A stretch of 64,000 nt of DNA, taken from Aedes albopictus. Lineage: Eukaryota; Arthropoda; Insecta; Diptera; Culicidae. Under the pieces are notes generated by a model. The model saw only the letters and a list, made by a program, of their open reading frames with translations. It had not been told where the DNA came from and ran no database searches. Of this stretch, positions 1 through 11,879 are shown in pieces (position 1 is the stretch's first letter; every line of letters begins with the position of its first letter). The stretch is taken from contig NC_085137.1 of assembly GCF_035046485.1 (NCBI RefSeq), positions 450,732,980 to 450,796,979 of the forward strand, given 5' to 3'. A program made the translations under genes and the position numbers.

Positions 1-609
1 GAACTGATGACCAATCCAATGCGATGATGCTTCATTCTGACTAAGGTGCCCTTTGCGACGCTCTGAGTCATTCCAACGCCGGGTAGTTGAAGGTGACGGA
101 CGTCCTGGCGCCTCTTGGTCAAGGTTCGAAGCTCTATCAATTTTCACCTTCCTTCTTCGTGTATGGCTCACCACCCGTCACGAAAATAGAATTCAATTTC
201 AGATAGCCGGAAAACAACAGTTTTACCTGGTTCGCTCATGAAAGCGAAAATAGCACTCGTACACGACAGCTGCGCACAGTTCCAACTGATGCACCGACAT
301 CGAAAATGTCCGATCGCCAACCAACGCACATTTTTACGACGTGATGATTTTAATGTCTGTGTTTATGACGCGTGCACATTTATCCACCCGGGGCAGCAGG
401 GAAAATGATCCTCCTCTTGCCTTGTTGGCGGCGCAGCTACCTTCCCACAGTCACTCACAATCTAAACACACCCAACAGCCAGTGCAATGCAGCAAGTACG
501 AGCCGCTAATGAGTTTTCTTTCGATGTGCGGAGGTTTGTTTGGATACCCTTTTCCAAATGCATTATCATCATCATTATCACGGTGTACAGTGGGAAGAAG
601 ATGGCCAAA
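1..609. other. unique non-coding flank
   Basis: I see no gene here. Open frames are under 70 codons, have no splice-site context and overlap one another on both strands. The sequence is of ordinary base composition and grades at its right end into decayed copies of the 24-bp repeat that follows. Confidence 0.5.
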
Positions 610-1467
610 AACTTGCAAATCTATTCAAGAAATTCCTTCGAAATTCCGTGAGGTTTGCCACGGATATTTTCAGAAAATCCTTGAGAAGTTTCGTCAGGTA
701 TTTCTCCGGGGATTCCTTCCTTCATCTTTCCGAAACTTTTTCAATGATTTCCTTAGAAAATCCTTCAAAGTTACCTTAGATTCTCTTAAGTTCGTCCTTC
801 AGGAATTACCTAGGGATTACCTCTGGAATTCATCCAAGGATTTTCTCAGAAATTCCCTCAGGAATCCCTCCAGGGAATTCCCTTATAAATTCCTCCAGGG
901 ATTCCTTTAGGAATTTTTCCAGGGAGTCCCTCAGGAATTTCTCCAGGGACTCCGTCAGGAACTCCTCCAGGGATTCCGTCAGGAATTCCTCCAGGAATTC
1001 CTTCAGGAATTCTTCCAGGGATTCCTTCAGAAATTCCTCCAGGGATTCCTTCAGGAATTCCTCCAGGGATTCCTTCAGGAATTCCTCCAGGGATTCCTTC
1101 AGGAATTCCTCCAGGGATTCCTTCAGGAATTCCTCCAGGGATTCCTTCAGGAGTTCCTCCAGGGATTCCTTCAGGAATTCCTCCAGGGATTCCTTCAGGA
1201 ATTCCTCCAGGGATTCCTTCAGGAATTCCTCCAGGGATTCCTTCAGGAATTCCTCCAGGGATTCCTTCAGGAATTCCTCCAGGGATTCCTTCAGGAATTC
1301 CTCCAGGGATTCCTTCAGGAATTCCTCCAGGGATTCCTTCAGGAATTCCTCCAGGGATTCCTTCAGGAATTCCTCCAGGGATTCCTTCAGGAATTCCTCC
1401 AGGGATTCCTTCAGGAATTCCTCCAGGGATTCCTTCAGAAATTTCTCCAGGGATTCCTTCAGGAATT

Positions 1468-2040
1468 CAACCAGGGATTCCTTCATGAATGCTTCCATAG
1501 ATTCCTTCGGGAATTCCTCCAGGGATTTCATCGGGAATTCCTCCAGGAATTCCTTCAGGGATTCCTTCAGGAATTCCTCCAGGGATTCCTTCAGGAATTC
1601 CTCCAGGGATTCCTTCAGAAATTCCTCCAAGGATTCTTTCAGAAATTCCTCCAGGGATTCCTTCAGGAATGCTTCCATAGATTCATTCGGGAATTCCTCC
1701 AGGGATTTCTTCGGAGATTCCTCCAGGGATTCCTTCAGGAATTTCTTCAGGGATTCCTTCAGGAATTCCTCCAGTGATTCCTTCAGGAATTCCTCCAGGG
1801 ATTCCTTCAGGAATTTCTTCAGGGATTTCTTCAGGAATTCCTCCAGGGATTCCCTCAGGAATTTCTCCAGGGATTCCCTCAGGAATTCCTCCAGGGATTT
1901 CCTGAGGAATTCCTCCACGGATTTCCTCAGGAATTCCTCCAGGGATTACCTCAGGAATTCCTCCAGGGACTTCTTCAGCAATTTCTCCATGGATTCTCTC
2001 AGGATTTACTCCAAGGATTCCCTCAGGAACTCATCCAGGG
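1468..2040. repeat. higher-order segment, copy 1
   Basis: This is a block of variant 24-mers inside the array. Diagnostic words, in order, are a unit with TTCATGAATGCTTCCATAG, a second ATGCTTCCATAG unit with ATTCATTCGG, then TTTCCTGAGG, CCACGGATTTCC and GGATTTACTCC. The same order recurs near 6.5-7.07 kb and partly near 4.0-4.65 kb, so variants were duplicated as a segment and not one unit at a time. Confidence 0.75.
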
Positions 2041-4009
2041 ATTCATTCAGGAATTCCTCCATGGATTCCTTCAGGAATTCCTCCAGGGATTCCTTCAGGA
2101 ATTCCTCCAGGGATTCCTTCAGGAATTCCTCCATGGATTCTTTCAGGAATTCCTATAGGGATTCCCTCAGGTATTCCTATAGGGATTCCCTCAGGTATTC
2201 CTCCAGGGATTCCCACAGGAATTCCTTCAATAATTCGTACAGATATTCCCTCAGGAATTCCTCCAGGGATTTCTTCAGGAATTCCTCCAGGGATTCCTTC
2301 AGGAATTCCTCCAGGGATTCCTTCAGGAATTCCTCCAGGGATTCCTTCAGGAATTCCTCCAGGGATTCCTTCAGGAATTCCTCCAGGGATTCCTTCAGGA
2401 ATTCCTCCAGGGATTCCTTCAGGAATTCCTCCAGGGATTCCTTCAGGAATTCCTCCATGGATTCCTTCAGGAATTCCTCCAGGGATTCCTTCAGGAATTC
2501 CTCCAGGGATTCCTTCAGGAATTCCTCCAGGGATTCCTTCAGGAATTCCTCCATGGATTCCTTCAGGAATTCCTCCAGGGATTCCTTCAGGAATTCCTCC
2601 AGGGATTCCTTCAGGAATTCCTCCATGGATTTCTTCAGGAATTCCTCCATGGATTCCTTCAGGAATTCCTCCAGGGATTCCTTCAGGAATTCCTCCAGGG
2701 ATTCCTTCAGGAATTCCTCCATGGATTCCTTCAGGAATTCCTCCATGGATTCCTTCAGGAATTCCTCCATGGACTCCTTCAGGAATTCCTCCATAAATTC
2801 CTTCAGGAATTCCTCCAGGGATTCCTTCAGGAATTCTTCCAGGGATTCCTTCAGAAATTCTTCCAGGGATTCCTTCAGAAATTCCTCCAGGGATTCCTTC
2901 AGAATTTTCGTCAGGGATTCCTTAAGAAATTCCTCCTGGGATCCCTTCAGGAATTCCTCCAGGGATTCCAACAGGAATTCCTCCAGGGATTCCTTCAGAA
3001 ATTTCTCCAGGGATTCCGTCAGAAATTACTCCAGGGATTCCTTCAGGAATTCCTCCAGGGATTCCGTTAGGAATTACTCCAGGGATTCCTTCAGGAATTC
3101 CTCCATGGATTCCTTCAGGAATTCCTCCATGGATTCTTTCAGGTATTCCTCCATGGATTCCTTCAGGAATTCCTCCATGGATTTCTTCAGGAATTCCTCC
3201 ATGGATTCCTTCAGGAATTCCTCCATGGATTCCTTCAGGAATGCTTCCATGGATTACTTCGGGAATTCCTCCAGGGATTCCTTCAGGGATTCCTCCAGGG
3301 ATTCCTTCAGGAATTCCTCCATGGATTCCTCCAGGAATACCTCCAGGGATTCCTTCAGGAATTCCTTCAGGGATTCCTTCAGGAATTCCTTCAGGGATTC
3401 CTTCAGGAATTCCTTCAGGGATTCCTTCAGGAATTCCTTCAGGGATTCCTTCAGGAATTCCTCCAGGGATTCCTTCAGGAATTCCTCCAGGGATTCCTTC
3501 AGGAATTCCTCCAGGGATTCCTTCAGGAATTCCTCCAGGGATTCCTTCAGGAATTCCTCCAGGGATTCCTTCAGGAATTCCTCCAGGGATTCCTTCAGGA
3601 ATTCCTCCAGGGATTCCTTCAGGAATTCCTCCAGGGATTCTTTCAGGAATTCCTCCAGGGATTCCTTCAGGAATTCCTCCAGGGATTCCTTCAGGAATTC
3701 CTCCAGGGATTCCTTCAGGAATTCCTCCAGGGATTCCTTCAGGAATTCCTCCAGGGATTCCTTCAGGAATTCCTCCAGGGATTCCTTCAGGAATTCAACC
3801 AGGGATTCCTTCATGAATGCTTCCATAGATTCCTTCAGGAGTTCCTCCAGGGATTCCTTCAGGAATTCCTCCAGGGATTCCCTCAGGAATTCAACCAGGG
3901 ATTCCTTCATGAATGCTTCCATAGATTCCTTCAGGAATTCCTCCAGGGATTCCTTCAGGAATTCCTCCAGGGATTCCTTCAGAAATTCCTCCAGGGATTC
4001 TTTCAGAAA

Positions 4010-4646
4010 TTCCTCCAGGGATTCCTTCAGGAATGGTTCCATAGATTCATTCGGGAATTTCTCCAGGGATTTCTTCGGAAATTCCTCCAGGGATTCCTTC
4101 AGGAATTTCTTCAGGGATTCCTTCAGGAATTCCTCCAGGGATTCCTTCAGGAATACTTCCATAGAATCCTTCGGGAATTCCTCCAGGGATTCCTTCAGGA
4201 ATTTCTCCAGGGATTCCTCCAGGAATTCCTCTAGAAATTCCTTCAGGAATTCCTCCAGGATTTCCATCAGGAAATCCTCCAGGAATTCCATCAGGAAATC
4301 CTCCAGGAATTCCCTAAGGAATTTCTCCAGGAATTCCCTAAGGAATTCCTCCAGGAATTCCCTCAGGAATTCCTCTAGGGATTCCCGCAGGAATTCCTCC
4401 AGGGATTCCATCAGGAATTCCTCCAGGGAATCCCTCAGGAATTCCTCCACGGATTCCCTCAGGAATTTCTCCAGGGATTCCCTCAGGAATTCCTCCAGGG
4501 ATTTCCTGAGGAATTCCTCCACGGATTTCCTCAGGAATTCCTCCAGGGATTACCTCAGGAATTTCTCCAGGGACTCCTTCAGCAATTTCTCCATGGATTC
4601 TCTCAGGATTTACTCCTAGGATTCCCTCAGGAACTCATCCAGGGAT
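4010..4646. repeat. higher-order segment, copy 2
   Basis: This copy carries the same succession of variant units as copies 1 and 3: ATGGTTCCATAG with ATTCATTCGG near 4,032, TTTCCTGAGG near 4,500 and GGATTTACTCC near 4,605. It is less regular and has extra units with GGAAATCCTCC. It is preceded at 3,795 and 3,890 by two TTCATGAATGCTTCCATAG units. Confidence 0.65.
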
Positions 4647-6486
4647 TCCTTCAGGAATTCCTCCAGGGATTCCTTCAGGAATTCCTCCAGGGATTCCTTC
4701 AGGAATTCCTCCATGGATTCCTTCAGGAATTCCTCCAGGGATTCCTTCAGGAATTCCTCCAGGGATTCCTTCAGGAATTCCTCCAGGGATTCCTTCAGGA
4801 ATTCCTCCAGGGATTCCTTCAGGAATTCCTCCAGGGATTCCTTCAGGAATTCCTCCAGGGATTCCTTCAGGAATTCCTCCAGGGATTCTCTCAGGAATTC
4901 CTCCAGGGATTCCTTCAGGAATTCCTCCAGGGATTCCTTCAGGAATTCCTCCATGGATTCCTTCAGGAATTCCTCCATGGACTCCCTCAGGAATCCCTCC
5001 ATGGATTTCTTCAGGAATTCCTTCAGGAATTCCTTCAGGAACTCCTTCAGGAATTCCTTCAGGTATTACTTCAGGAATTCCTCCGGGGATTCCTTCAGGA
5101 ATTCCTTCAGGGATTCCTTCAGGAACTCCTTCAGGAATTCCTTCAGGTATTACTTCAGGAATTCCTCCAGGGATTCCTTCAGGAATTCCTTCAGGGATTC
5201 CTTCAGGAGTTCCTTCAGGGATTCCTTCAGGAATTCCATCAGGGATTCCTTCAGGAATTCCATCAGGGATTCCTTCAGGAATTCCATCAGGGATTCCTTC
5301 AGGAATTCCTTCAGGGATTCCTTCAGGAATTCCTTCAGGGATTCCTTCAGGAATTCCTTCAGGGATTCCTTCAGGAATTCCTTCAGGGATTCCTTCAGGA
5401 ATTCCTTCAGGGATTCCTTCAGGAATTCCTTCAGGGATTCCTTCAGGAATTCCTTCAGGGATTCCTTCAGGAATTCCTTCAGGGATTCCTTCAGGAATTC
5501 CTTCAGGGATTCCTTCAGGAATTCCTTCAGGAATTCCTTCAGGGATTCCTTCAGGAATTCCTTCAGGGATTCCTTCAGGAATTCCTTCAGGGATTCCTTC
5601 AGGAATTCCTTCAGGGATTCCTTCAGGAATTCCTTCAGGGATTCCTTCAGGAATTCCTCCAGGGATTCCTTCAGGAATCCCTCCAGGGATTCCTTCAGGA
5701 ATCCCTCCAGGGATTCCTTCAGGAATCCCTCCAGGGATTCCTTCAGGAATTCCTCCAGGGATTCCTTCAGGAATTCCTCCAGGGATTCCTTCAGGAATTC
5801 CTCCAGGGATTCCTTCAGGAATTCCTCCAGGGATTCCTTCAGGAATTCCTCCAGGGATTCCTTCAGGAATTCCTCCAGGGATTCCTTCAGGAATTCCTCC
5901 AGGGATTCCTTCAGGAATTCCTCCAGGGATTCCTTCAGGAATTCCTCCAGGGATTCCTTCAGGAATTCCTCCAGGGATTCCTTCAGGAATTCCTCCAGGG
6001 ATTCCTTCAGGAATTCCTCCAGGGATTCCTTCAGGAATTCCTCCAGGGATTCCTTCAGGAATTCCTCCAGGGATTCCTTCAGGAATTCCTTCAGGGATTC
6101 CTTCAGGAATTCCTCCAGGGATTCCTTCAGGAATTCCTCCAGGGATTCCTTCAGGAATTCCTCCAGGGATTCTCTCAGGAGTTCCTCCAGGGATTCCTTC
6201 AGGAATTCCTCCAGGGATTCCTTCAGGAATTCCTCCAGGGATTCCTTCAGGAATTCCTCCAGGGATTCCTTCAGGAATTCCTCCAGGGATTCCTTCAAGA
6301 ATTTCTCCAGGGATTCCTTCAGGAATTCCTCCAGGGGTTCCTTCAGGAATTCCTCCAGGGGTTCCTTCAGGAATTCCTCCAGGGATTCTTTCAGGAATTC
6401 CTCCTGGGATTCCTTCAGGAATTCCTCCAGGGATTCCTTCAGGAATTCCTCCAGGGATTCCTTCAGAAATTCCTACAGGGATTCCT

Positions 6487-7070
6487 TCAGGAATTCAACC
6501 AGGGATTCCTTCATGAATGCTTCCATAGATTCCTTCGGGAATTCCTCCAGGGATTTCATCGGGAATTCCTCCAGGAATTCCTCCAGGGATTCCTTCAGCA
6601 ATTTCTCCAGGGATTCCTTCAGGAATTCCTCCAGGGATTCCTTCAGAAATTCCTCCAAGTATTCTTTCAGAAATTCCTCCAGGGATTCCTTCAGGAATGC
6701 TTCCATAGATTCATTCGGGAATTCCTCCAGGGATTTCTTCGGAAATTCCTCCAGGGATTCCTTCAGGAATTTCTTCGTGGATTCCTTCAGGAATTCCTCC
6801 AGGGATTCCTTCAGGAATTCCTCCAGGGATTCCTTCAGGAATTTCTTCAGGGATTCCTTCAGGAATTCCTCCAGGGATTCCCTCAGGAATTTCTCCAGGG
6901 ATTCCCTCAGGAATTCCTCCAGGGATTTCCTGAGGAATTCCTCCACGGATTTCCTCAGGAATTCCTCCAGGGATTACCTCAGGAATTTCTCCAGGGACTC
7001 CTTCAGCAATTTCTCCATGGTTTCTCTCAGGATTTACTCCAAGGATTCCCTCAGGAACTCATCCAGGGAT
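6487..7070. repeat. higher-order segment, copy 3
   Basis: This block closely matches copy 1, about 5.02 kb away: the TTCATGAATGCTTCCATAG unit near 6,510, the second ATGCTTCCATAG unit near 6,693, then TTTCCTGAGG, CCACGGATTTCC and GGATTTACTCC near 7,030. It forms the right end of the array. Confidence 0.75.
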
Positions 7071-7165
7071 TCCTTCAGGAATTCGTCTAGGGATTCCTCC
7101 AGGAATTTCTCCAGGGATTCCTTCAGGAATTCCTCCAGGGATTCCCTCAGGGATTCCTTTAGATA

Positions 7166-8112
7166 GATCTGCTAAACCTTCTCCAGGATCTCCTCCATTT
7201 GACCATCTTTGGCTGCAAACGCATCCACTATGCAATGGAAAATTCACACTGGCCAGTCTCCTTCGTAGGTTCAACCAGCGGCACACGGCGCGGCGGCACA
7301 ACCCTCTCGGCGGAAATCGAAAGCGAAAAGATAAACAACACAGATATGAATAGAAAATTCGCACCGGTACGGCAGGTACACTAGTTTAGTGGGCAGGGTT
7401 TCCCTGACTGCAGGGATGCGCGTTGCGTTGGTCGTGCGTGGGCGGAAAATCACACCATCGCCGCCGCCAACCCGCTGGCACTGGCTCACTGAGATGGAAG
7501 GCAAGAAAATTAATTTGAAGTGCCGTGGGTTGGGGGCGGTTCGCTGGGGTGTTACGGCTGAGACACGGCGAGGATTGCATTTTCACACCTCGGCCCGTCC
7601 GAAAGTGGAAGTTGTAACATAAGCGAACGGAGAGTGGTTGCACAGCGCATACTTAATGGAACGCGTCGTTGGATTATTTATATTAACGTGTTACTCGTGT
7701 GCTGTTGTCTGATTAATGTTTGTAGGCAATGGTACTAAATGTATCTGTGAGTTAAATGTGGATTTTGTATTCATTTATGAGGTATGAATGCGTAAGGCTT
7801 TTGCAACATTGTTTTGGTTTATGACTTGATGGGAGTAGATTTGAAAAGTGAAAAGTTCTTCTCGTTCTTATCGTTGTCTTTGACAGTTCTCATCGTTCTC
7901 CCCGTCCTTCTTGTTTGCCTCATTCTTCCAGATTTTTTTTAAATTTTTGTCGTTCTTTTTGTTCTTCACTTTGACCTTCTTATTTCCCTCGTTTTCCCAA
8001 ATCTCCACGCTCTACTCGATCTCTTCCATGTTCTCCTCAATTATCTCTTTTTACCTTGTTCTCCTAATTTTGCCTAGTCTTTATCTTCTTCTTTTTCTTC
8101 ATCTTTTTCTTC
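7166..8112. other. unique region, GC-richer at 7.18-7.64 kb
   Basis: 7,180-7,640 is richer in GC and CpG than its surroundings and carries overlapping open frames of 60-100 codons on both strands. None has a recognisable domain or a clean pair of splice sites, so it could be an untranslated exon, a promoter region or simply unique DNA. 7,640-8,110 is AT-rich and ends in a pyrimidine-rich run of CTT and TTC words. Confidence 0.35.
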
Positions 8113-8240
8113 TTCTTCTTGGCATAACGTCCCCACTGGGACAAAGCCTGCTTCTCAGTGTTCCATGAGTACTTCCACAGGTATTCACTGAGAGCTTCCA
8201 CTGCCACTGGCCATTTTCATGTGTATATTGTAGTGCAATT
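8113..8240 (-). mobile_element. Feilai-like SINE, 3' fragment
   Basis: The stretch matches the 3' body of the tRNA-derived SINE that is complete at 11.2-11.5 kb: the ACGTCC-ACTGGGACAAAGCCTGC end, then CTTCCACAG and ACTGAGAGCTTCC. The tRNA-like head is missing. A CTT-rich stretch abuts its 3' end, as microsatellites often do with this family. Naming it Feilai is from memory of the Aedes family and is not proven. Confidence 0.75.
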
Positions 8241-8376
8241 TCCATGACGTTCCTCCAGTTATTTGAAATTGTCTTCTCTTTTTCACATTTTGAGATGGAT
8301 GAGAACTTTCAGATTGTCATCAACAATAAATAAATCAAATTCAACTTTGGTTTGGTACATATTTTCTGTTAAGGTT

Positions 8377-9201
8377 CACGGTGTCAAAATTTCGATTATT
8401 ATCGTACATTCATGTACCTCGGATTTTTCTTCGAAAATGATAAGTTGTTGGGCTATAGGGTAAATGTACCAATAGTGGTGCTATTAGTAGCTCCTTGTAC
8501 TAAAATAATTGAATAAAATTGATAATATCACTAAATAAAAAGTCTGAAAACGTTAATCGGTAGTTTTTCACTTAAATTTGCTAGGAAAAATGTAAAAACC
8601 ATTGTTTATTTCAGTTTTTATCAATAAATCACTTGCACCAACTATAGGTACACGGTTCCTATTATGGAGGTAAAATTTAACATTGGTTCCTATAGTGGCG
8701 CATCCCATTAAATTCTTATGGAACCCACCACTATAGGAACACTACCACCACTATAGGTGCAAAGGAGCAAAAAATTAAGCAAAATAATTGTTTAAAATAG
8801 GGTTTTCGGTAAATCCTGAATACAAAACTAAATTAATGTTATTAATTAGGTATGATGCATCTATTAAAAATGTCATTTGCAAGCTTTTTGGTCGAAATAG
8901 TGCTGAATTGCCACTACCTCCACTAAGGGAGCTTTTACCCTATATTCATAATCGGAAAACTAGAAAACATTTTATCGGCGGAAATTTTTCCATACATTTT
9001 GTATGGGACGTTTTTTGGGCTAAAATAGTATTTATTGATTTTTAATATGGAAAATAGCCAAACACTCAGCTAACTCAAATTTTCCCCGATAGAATATTTT
9101 CAAATTTTGCATTTATACAATATAGCCGAAATTCTAACATGCTATGAAAAATAATCCGAGGTACATGAAAGTTCGATAATAATCAAAATTTTGACACCGT
9201 G
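8377..9201. mobile_element. TIR element, CACGGTG ends and 5-bp TSD (copy 1, interrupted)
   Basis: The ends are inverted repeats starting CACGGTGTCAAAAT and reading inward for over 40 bp. A 5-bp direct repeat AGGTT flanks the element (8372-8376 and 9202-9206). Without the insertion at 8458-8940 it is about 340 bp, the size of the intact copy at 33,202. A 5-bp TSD plus a CAC-starting heptamer one base from CACAGTG is what Transib elements show, so a non-autonomous Transib-like element is my best guess. It has no coding capacity. Confidence 0.85.
8458..8940. mobile_element. nested TA-flanked TIR element, 483 bp
   Basis: It begins GGGTAAATGTACC and ends GCTTTTACCC with TA on both sides. The related copy at 33,202-33,541 reads straight through GGCTATATATTCATAATCGG, so it preserves the empty site and fixes both ends of this insertion. 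The TA duplication suggests Tc1/mariner-type mobilisation. The middle has repeated CCACTATAGG words and no coding signal. Confidence 0.85.
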
Positions 9202-9436
9202 AGGTTTCCAACAGATGCATAAGCTATTGTGACAGCACAAACATCTCTGGTAGTGTTTTCAACGATTACGCTGTTGATTAGCACACATGCTCGAGGCACG
9301 ATACGCAAGTTGGTCGTATAATTTTTACTGCAAGTATCAAACACTGTGGAATCAATGAGGCGAAGTGTTTTCTATTTCGATATATGTATAGTTATCTCAG
9401 TGACAAACGTTTTACAGGTCGATCTTCATGTCTCGA

Positions 9437-9710
9437 TATGGCCCTTTGCACGAATTTATTCTGGCCTGCTTACTCTCACACGAAATTTGACGTTTGAGCG
9501 GTGTCGGCACCTCTCAAACGTCAAACTTTCAGTGAGAGTAAGCAGGCCAGCGAAAGTTCGTGCAGTGGACCATAGGGCACTGCATTGTTTTGATTTTGTA
9601 TGGGATTTTGACGTTTCTTGGCCTTGTTGTTTACAAAGTCTCTGTAAGAGTGAAAGAGAAGGAAAGAATTCCATGCAGTGGCCTATAGGGCACTGCACGC
9701 CGTGGTTGCT
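9437..9710. mobile_element. palindromic MITE-like element
   Basis: 9,437-9,574 folds on itself: TATGGCC and GGCCTGCTTACTCTCAC at the left pair with GTGAGAGTAAGCAGGCC and GGACCATA at the right, around a TTGACGTTTGAG hairpin. A second part to 9,710 repeats the CAGTGG-CATAGGGCACTGCA word at its start and end, about 114 bp apart. The outer limits and TSD are unclear. Confidence 0.6.
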
Positions 9711-9894
9711 AGGGTAAATTTTTCTAAGTCTTTGCCGTTTCTTAGTCTTGTCGTTTACGATTCCGACTTAGAGAAACTTCATTGGTTTCCTCGGGTAGAT
9801 TGATCGAAATTGAAACGTATAATTCGCGCGCACGTGCTAATTGTGCCAATTCATAACTGTTGGGTGGGATTCTAGGTAAACCTGAATATTTTCT

Positions 9895-10135
9895 TGGATT
9901 CCTCCAGCATTCTTCCTGGGATTGCTCCAGAACTTTCTTTTTGGGATTCTCCTGTAATTTCTTACAGGATTCCTAAGGAGCTCTTTAAAAGATTTTTCAA
10001 GAGTTTTACGTATTTACATGTTTGATTCCTTCAGAAGTTCCTTCTAGGATTCTTCCAGGAATTTCTTCTGAAAGTCCTAAAGAGGTTTTAACTGGAATTT
10101 CTGCAGAAGCTATACCCGGGGTTCCTCTCAGGGGT
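9895..10135. repeat. decayed 12/24-bp motif relic
   Basis: Words such as GGATTCCTCCAG, GGATTGCTCCAG and GGATTCTTCCAGG recur at roughly 12-bp multiples with many substitutions and indels. These are the half-units of the 0.6-7.2 kb minisatellite in the same orientation, far too decayed to be a recent array. Confidence 0.6.
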
Positions 10136-11226
10136 TTTCAGACATTTCGGCTCACGGTGCACTTTTTGCAAATAAATCGCTCCGCGGTGCACATGTTCAT
10201 TATTGTTAAAAAGAATTCCAAATTCGTCAAAAAAGCTGTCGAATTTTTCATAGCAAATCCAAGGTGCATACATTCGTCATTAGTTTTTCCCCCACCATTT
10301 ATGACATGACACTGTCTTACGTATTTTCATCACTTACCGGAGCATAGTGGAGTGACACAGTTATTTGACTTAGAATATTTCTTACTCAGAATGTTTCTGG
10401 AAACTTTCAGACAAGATCTTTATAAATACTGAATGAACTTGAGCCGAATTAGTGGTGTTTTGTTTTTAAGAACCTCGGTGAAGTCCTTCCAAGACTATTG
10501 AATTATTTCTAGCAGTAGCGTCTCGTAACCTCTCTTTTTACCTCTTCAACGACTCTAAAACTGGAATTTGCGGAGAATTCAGGATCTGGATCAAATTGAA
10601 AATGGACGGTAACGACAATTCTAGACCAACATTTGAAAAGGGCGTAACAGCCATTTTGAATTTCTGCTTCTCCCGTCCCTCCTAGGCTTACCCCCCATTA
10701 TTCATGAAATCTTTTACCAGTAACAGATAGATCTGACTCCCCTCTATCTGTTAACGGGAAAAGTTTGCATAAAAATATTGAAATACGCCCAGGAGGGACG
10801 GAACAAGTGAGAATTTGCAATGGTTGTTCCGCCCTTTTCAAATGTTAGTCTAGAATTCTTGTTATTTTCTACAAACTACGAGCTAATTTGATGACAAAAT
10901 TCAAGAATTCACGTTCGTTGGAAAGGTAGGTTTGAGGTTAGGAAATCGCCACCAGAAAATTTTTGATAGACGTTTTTCCAAGACTTTTACTGAATTTCTG
11001 AAAAATTTCTAGCAAGACTCTTTGAAGCTTTATTTTCAGAACATTGGCATATACTGACAATATTTTTGATAAATTCCTTCCACACACTGTTGTCAATTCG
11101 GAGGAAGTTGTGTGTTCACCTGATTTCGAGATCAGTAATAGATTCCTTCTCTTGTATTGAGCACAGCAACAGAAATATTAGTAATATTTCTTCTGAGATT
11201 TTTTTTTGCGCATTCATTGAAGATGC
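10136..11226. other. no gene seen, contains one MITE
   Basis: Apart from the inverted-repeat element at 10,613-10,862 I see only AT-rich anonymous sequence. Short open frames do not exceed 95 codons and show no domain. A CT microsatellite at 11,227-11,240 belongs to the tail of the SINE that follows. Confidence 0.5.
10613..10862. mobile_element. MITE with about 40-bp inverted repeats
   Basis: The left end CAATTCTAGACCAACATTTG, continuing AAAAGGGCGTAACAGCCATT, pairs with the right end read on the other strand as AATTCTAGACTAACATTTG, then AAAAGGGCGGAACAACCATT. The 170-bp core also has a CAGATAGATCTG-like palindromic stretch. No coding capacity. I could not fix a TSD. Confidence 0.75.
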
Positions 11227-11520
11227 TCTCTCTCTCTCTCTTCTTGGCGTAACGTCCTCATTGGGACAAAGCCTGCTTCTCAGCTTAGTGTTCTATGAGC
11301 ACTTCCACAGTTATTAACTGAGAGCTTCCTCTGCCAATGACCATTTTGCATGCGTATATCGTGTGGCAGGCACGAAGATACTCTATGCCCAAGGAAGTCA
11401 AGGAAATTTCCTTTACGAAAAGATCCTGGACCGACCGGGAATCGAACCTGTCACCCTCAGCATGGTCATGCTGAATACCCGTGCGTTTACCGCCTCGGCT
11501 ATATGGGCCCGAAGGGCATA
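11227..11520 (-). mobile_element. Feilai-like tRNA-derived SINE, complete
   Basis: On the minus strand it begins with a tRNA-like head: TAGCCGAGGCGG resembles box A and GGTTCGATTCC resembles box B, about 50 bp apart. The body follows and it ends in a GA-rich tail. A 9-bp duplication TGAAGATGC flanks it (11,218-11,226 and 11,521-11,529), as expected for LINE-driven insertion. RNA polymerase III promoter elements appear intact. It resembles the Feilai family of Aedes. Confidence 0.88.
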
Positions 11521-11879
11521 TGAAGATGCATTGCAGATGACTTGTAGGGTAAGTACTTGTGAACATCCATTACGAGTTCTTGAAAAAATATTATATTTAT
11601 TAGGAAAGTTTTGGCAGACTTGTTCCATGATTCTTCGCGAATATCTGAGAGGGTATTTGCTGGATTCAAGGTTAACTCGCCGGCTGTAATAATGGAAATA
11701 TTACTCTCAATCCCTTGGAGCACCTTACAATAGTTCATTTGTTCTGATTAAGTCGAATTATTTTTCATGAAATAGGTAATGAATTTAAATTTAAACTTTA
11801 ACATGCACTTTTCTGAAGTGTTGCGGTGCACTTGCCATGGCTTCACGGTGCACGATCTCAAAACCGCTACTCTAGATAC

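Larger units (their letters stand above)
610..7165. repeat. 24-bp minisatellite array, about 270 units
   Basis: The repeat unit is a dimer of two 12-mers, GGAATTCCTCCA and GGGATTCCTTCA, giving a 24-bp period kept almost without indels for 6.5 kb. Units at 1,050-1,440, 2,280-2,600, 3,400-3,790 and 5,280-6,300 are nearly identical, while both margins (610-900 and 7,070-7,165) are decayed. That is the pattern expected from homogenisation at the core and decay at the edges. Most full units contain an EcoRI site (GAATTC). Because 24 is a multiple of 3, several frames stay open for hundreds of codons: plus-strand RDSFRNSS and GIPSGIPP, and minus-strand EFLKESLE. I read these as by-products of the period, not as proteins, since no promoter, splice site or non-repeat domain accompanies them. 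Some units have the variant CCATGG or a TTCAGG half-unit in place of CTCCAG (5,280-5,650). Confidence 0.93.

Noticed and set aside
1485..4619. 1,044-codon open frame, and others of 100-800 codons in the minisatellite on both strands
   Set aside because: All consist solely of the repeat, several frames are open at once because the unit is 24 bp, and there is no flanking exon, promoter or domain.
610..7165. CRISPR-like regular repeat spacing
   Set aside because: Units are contiguous with no unique spacers, there are no cas genes, and the context is an animal genome.
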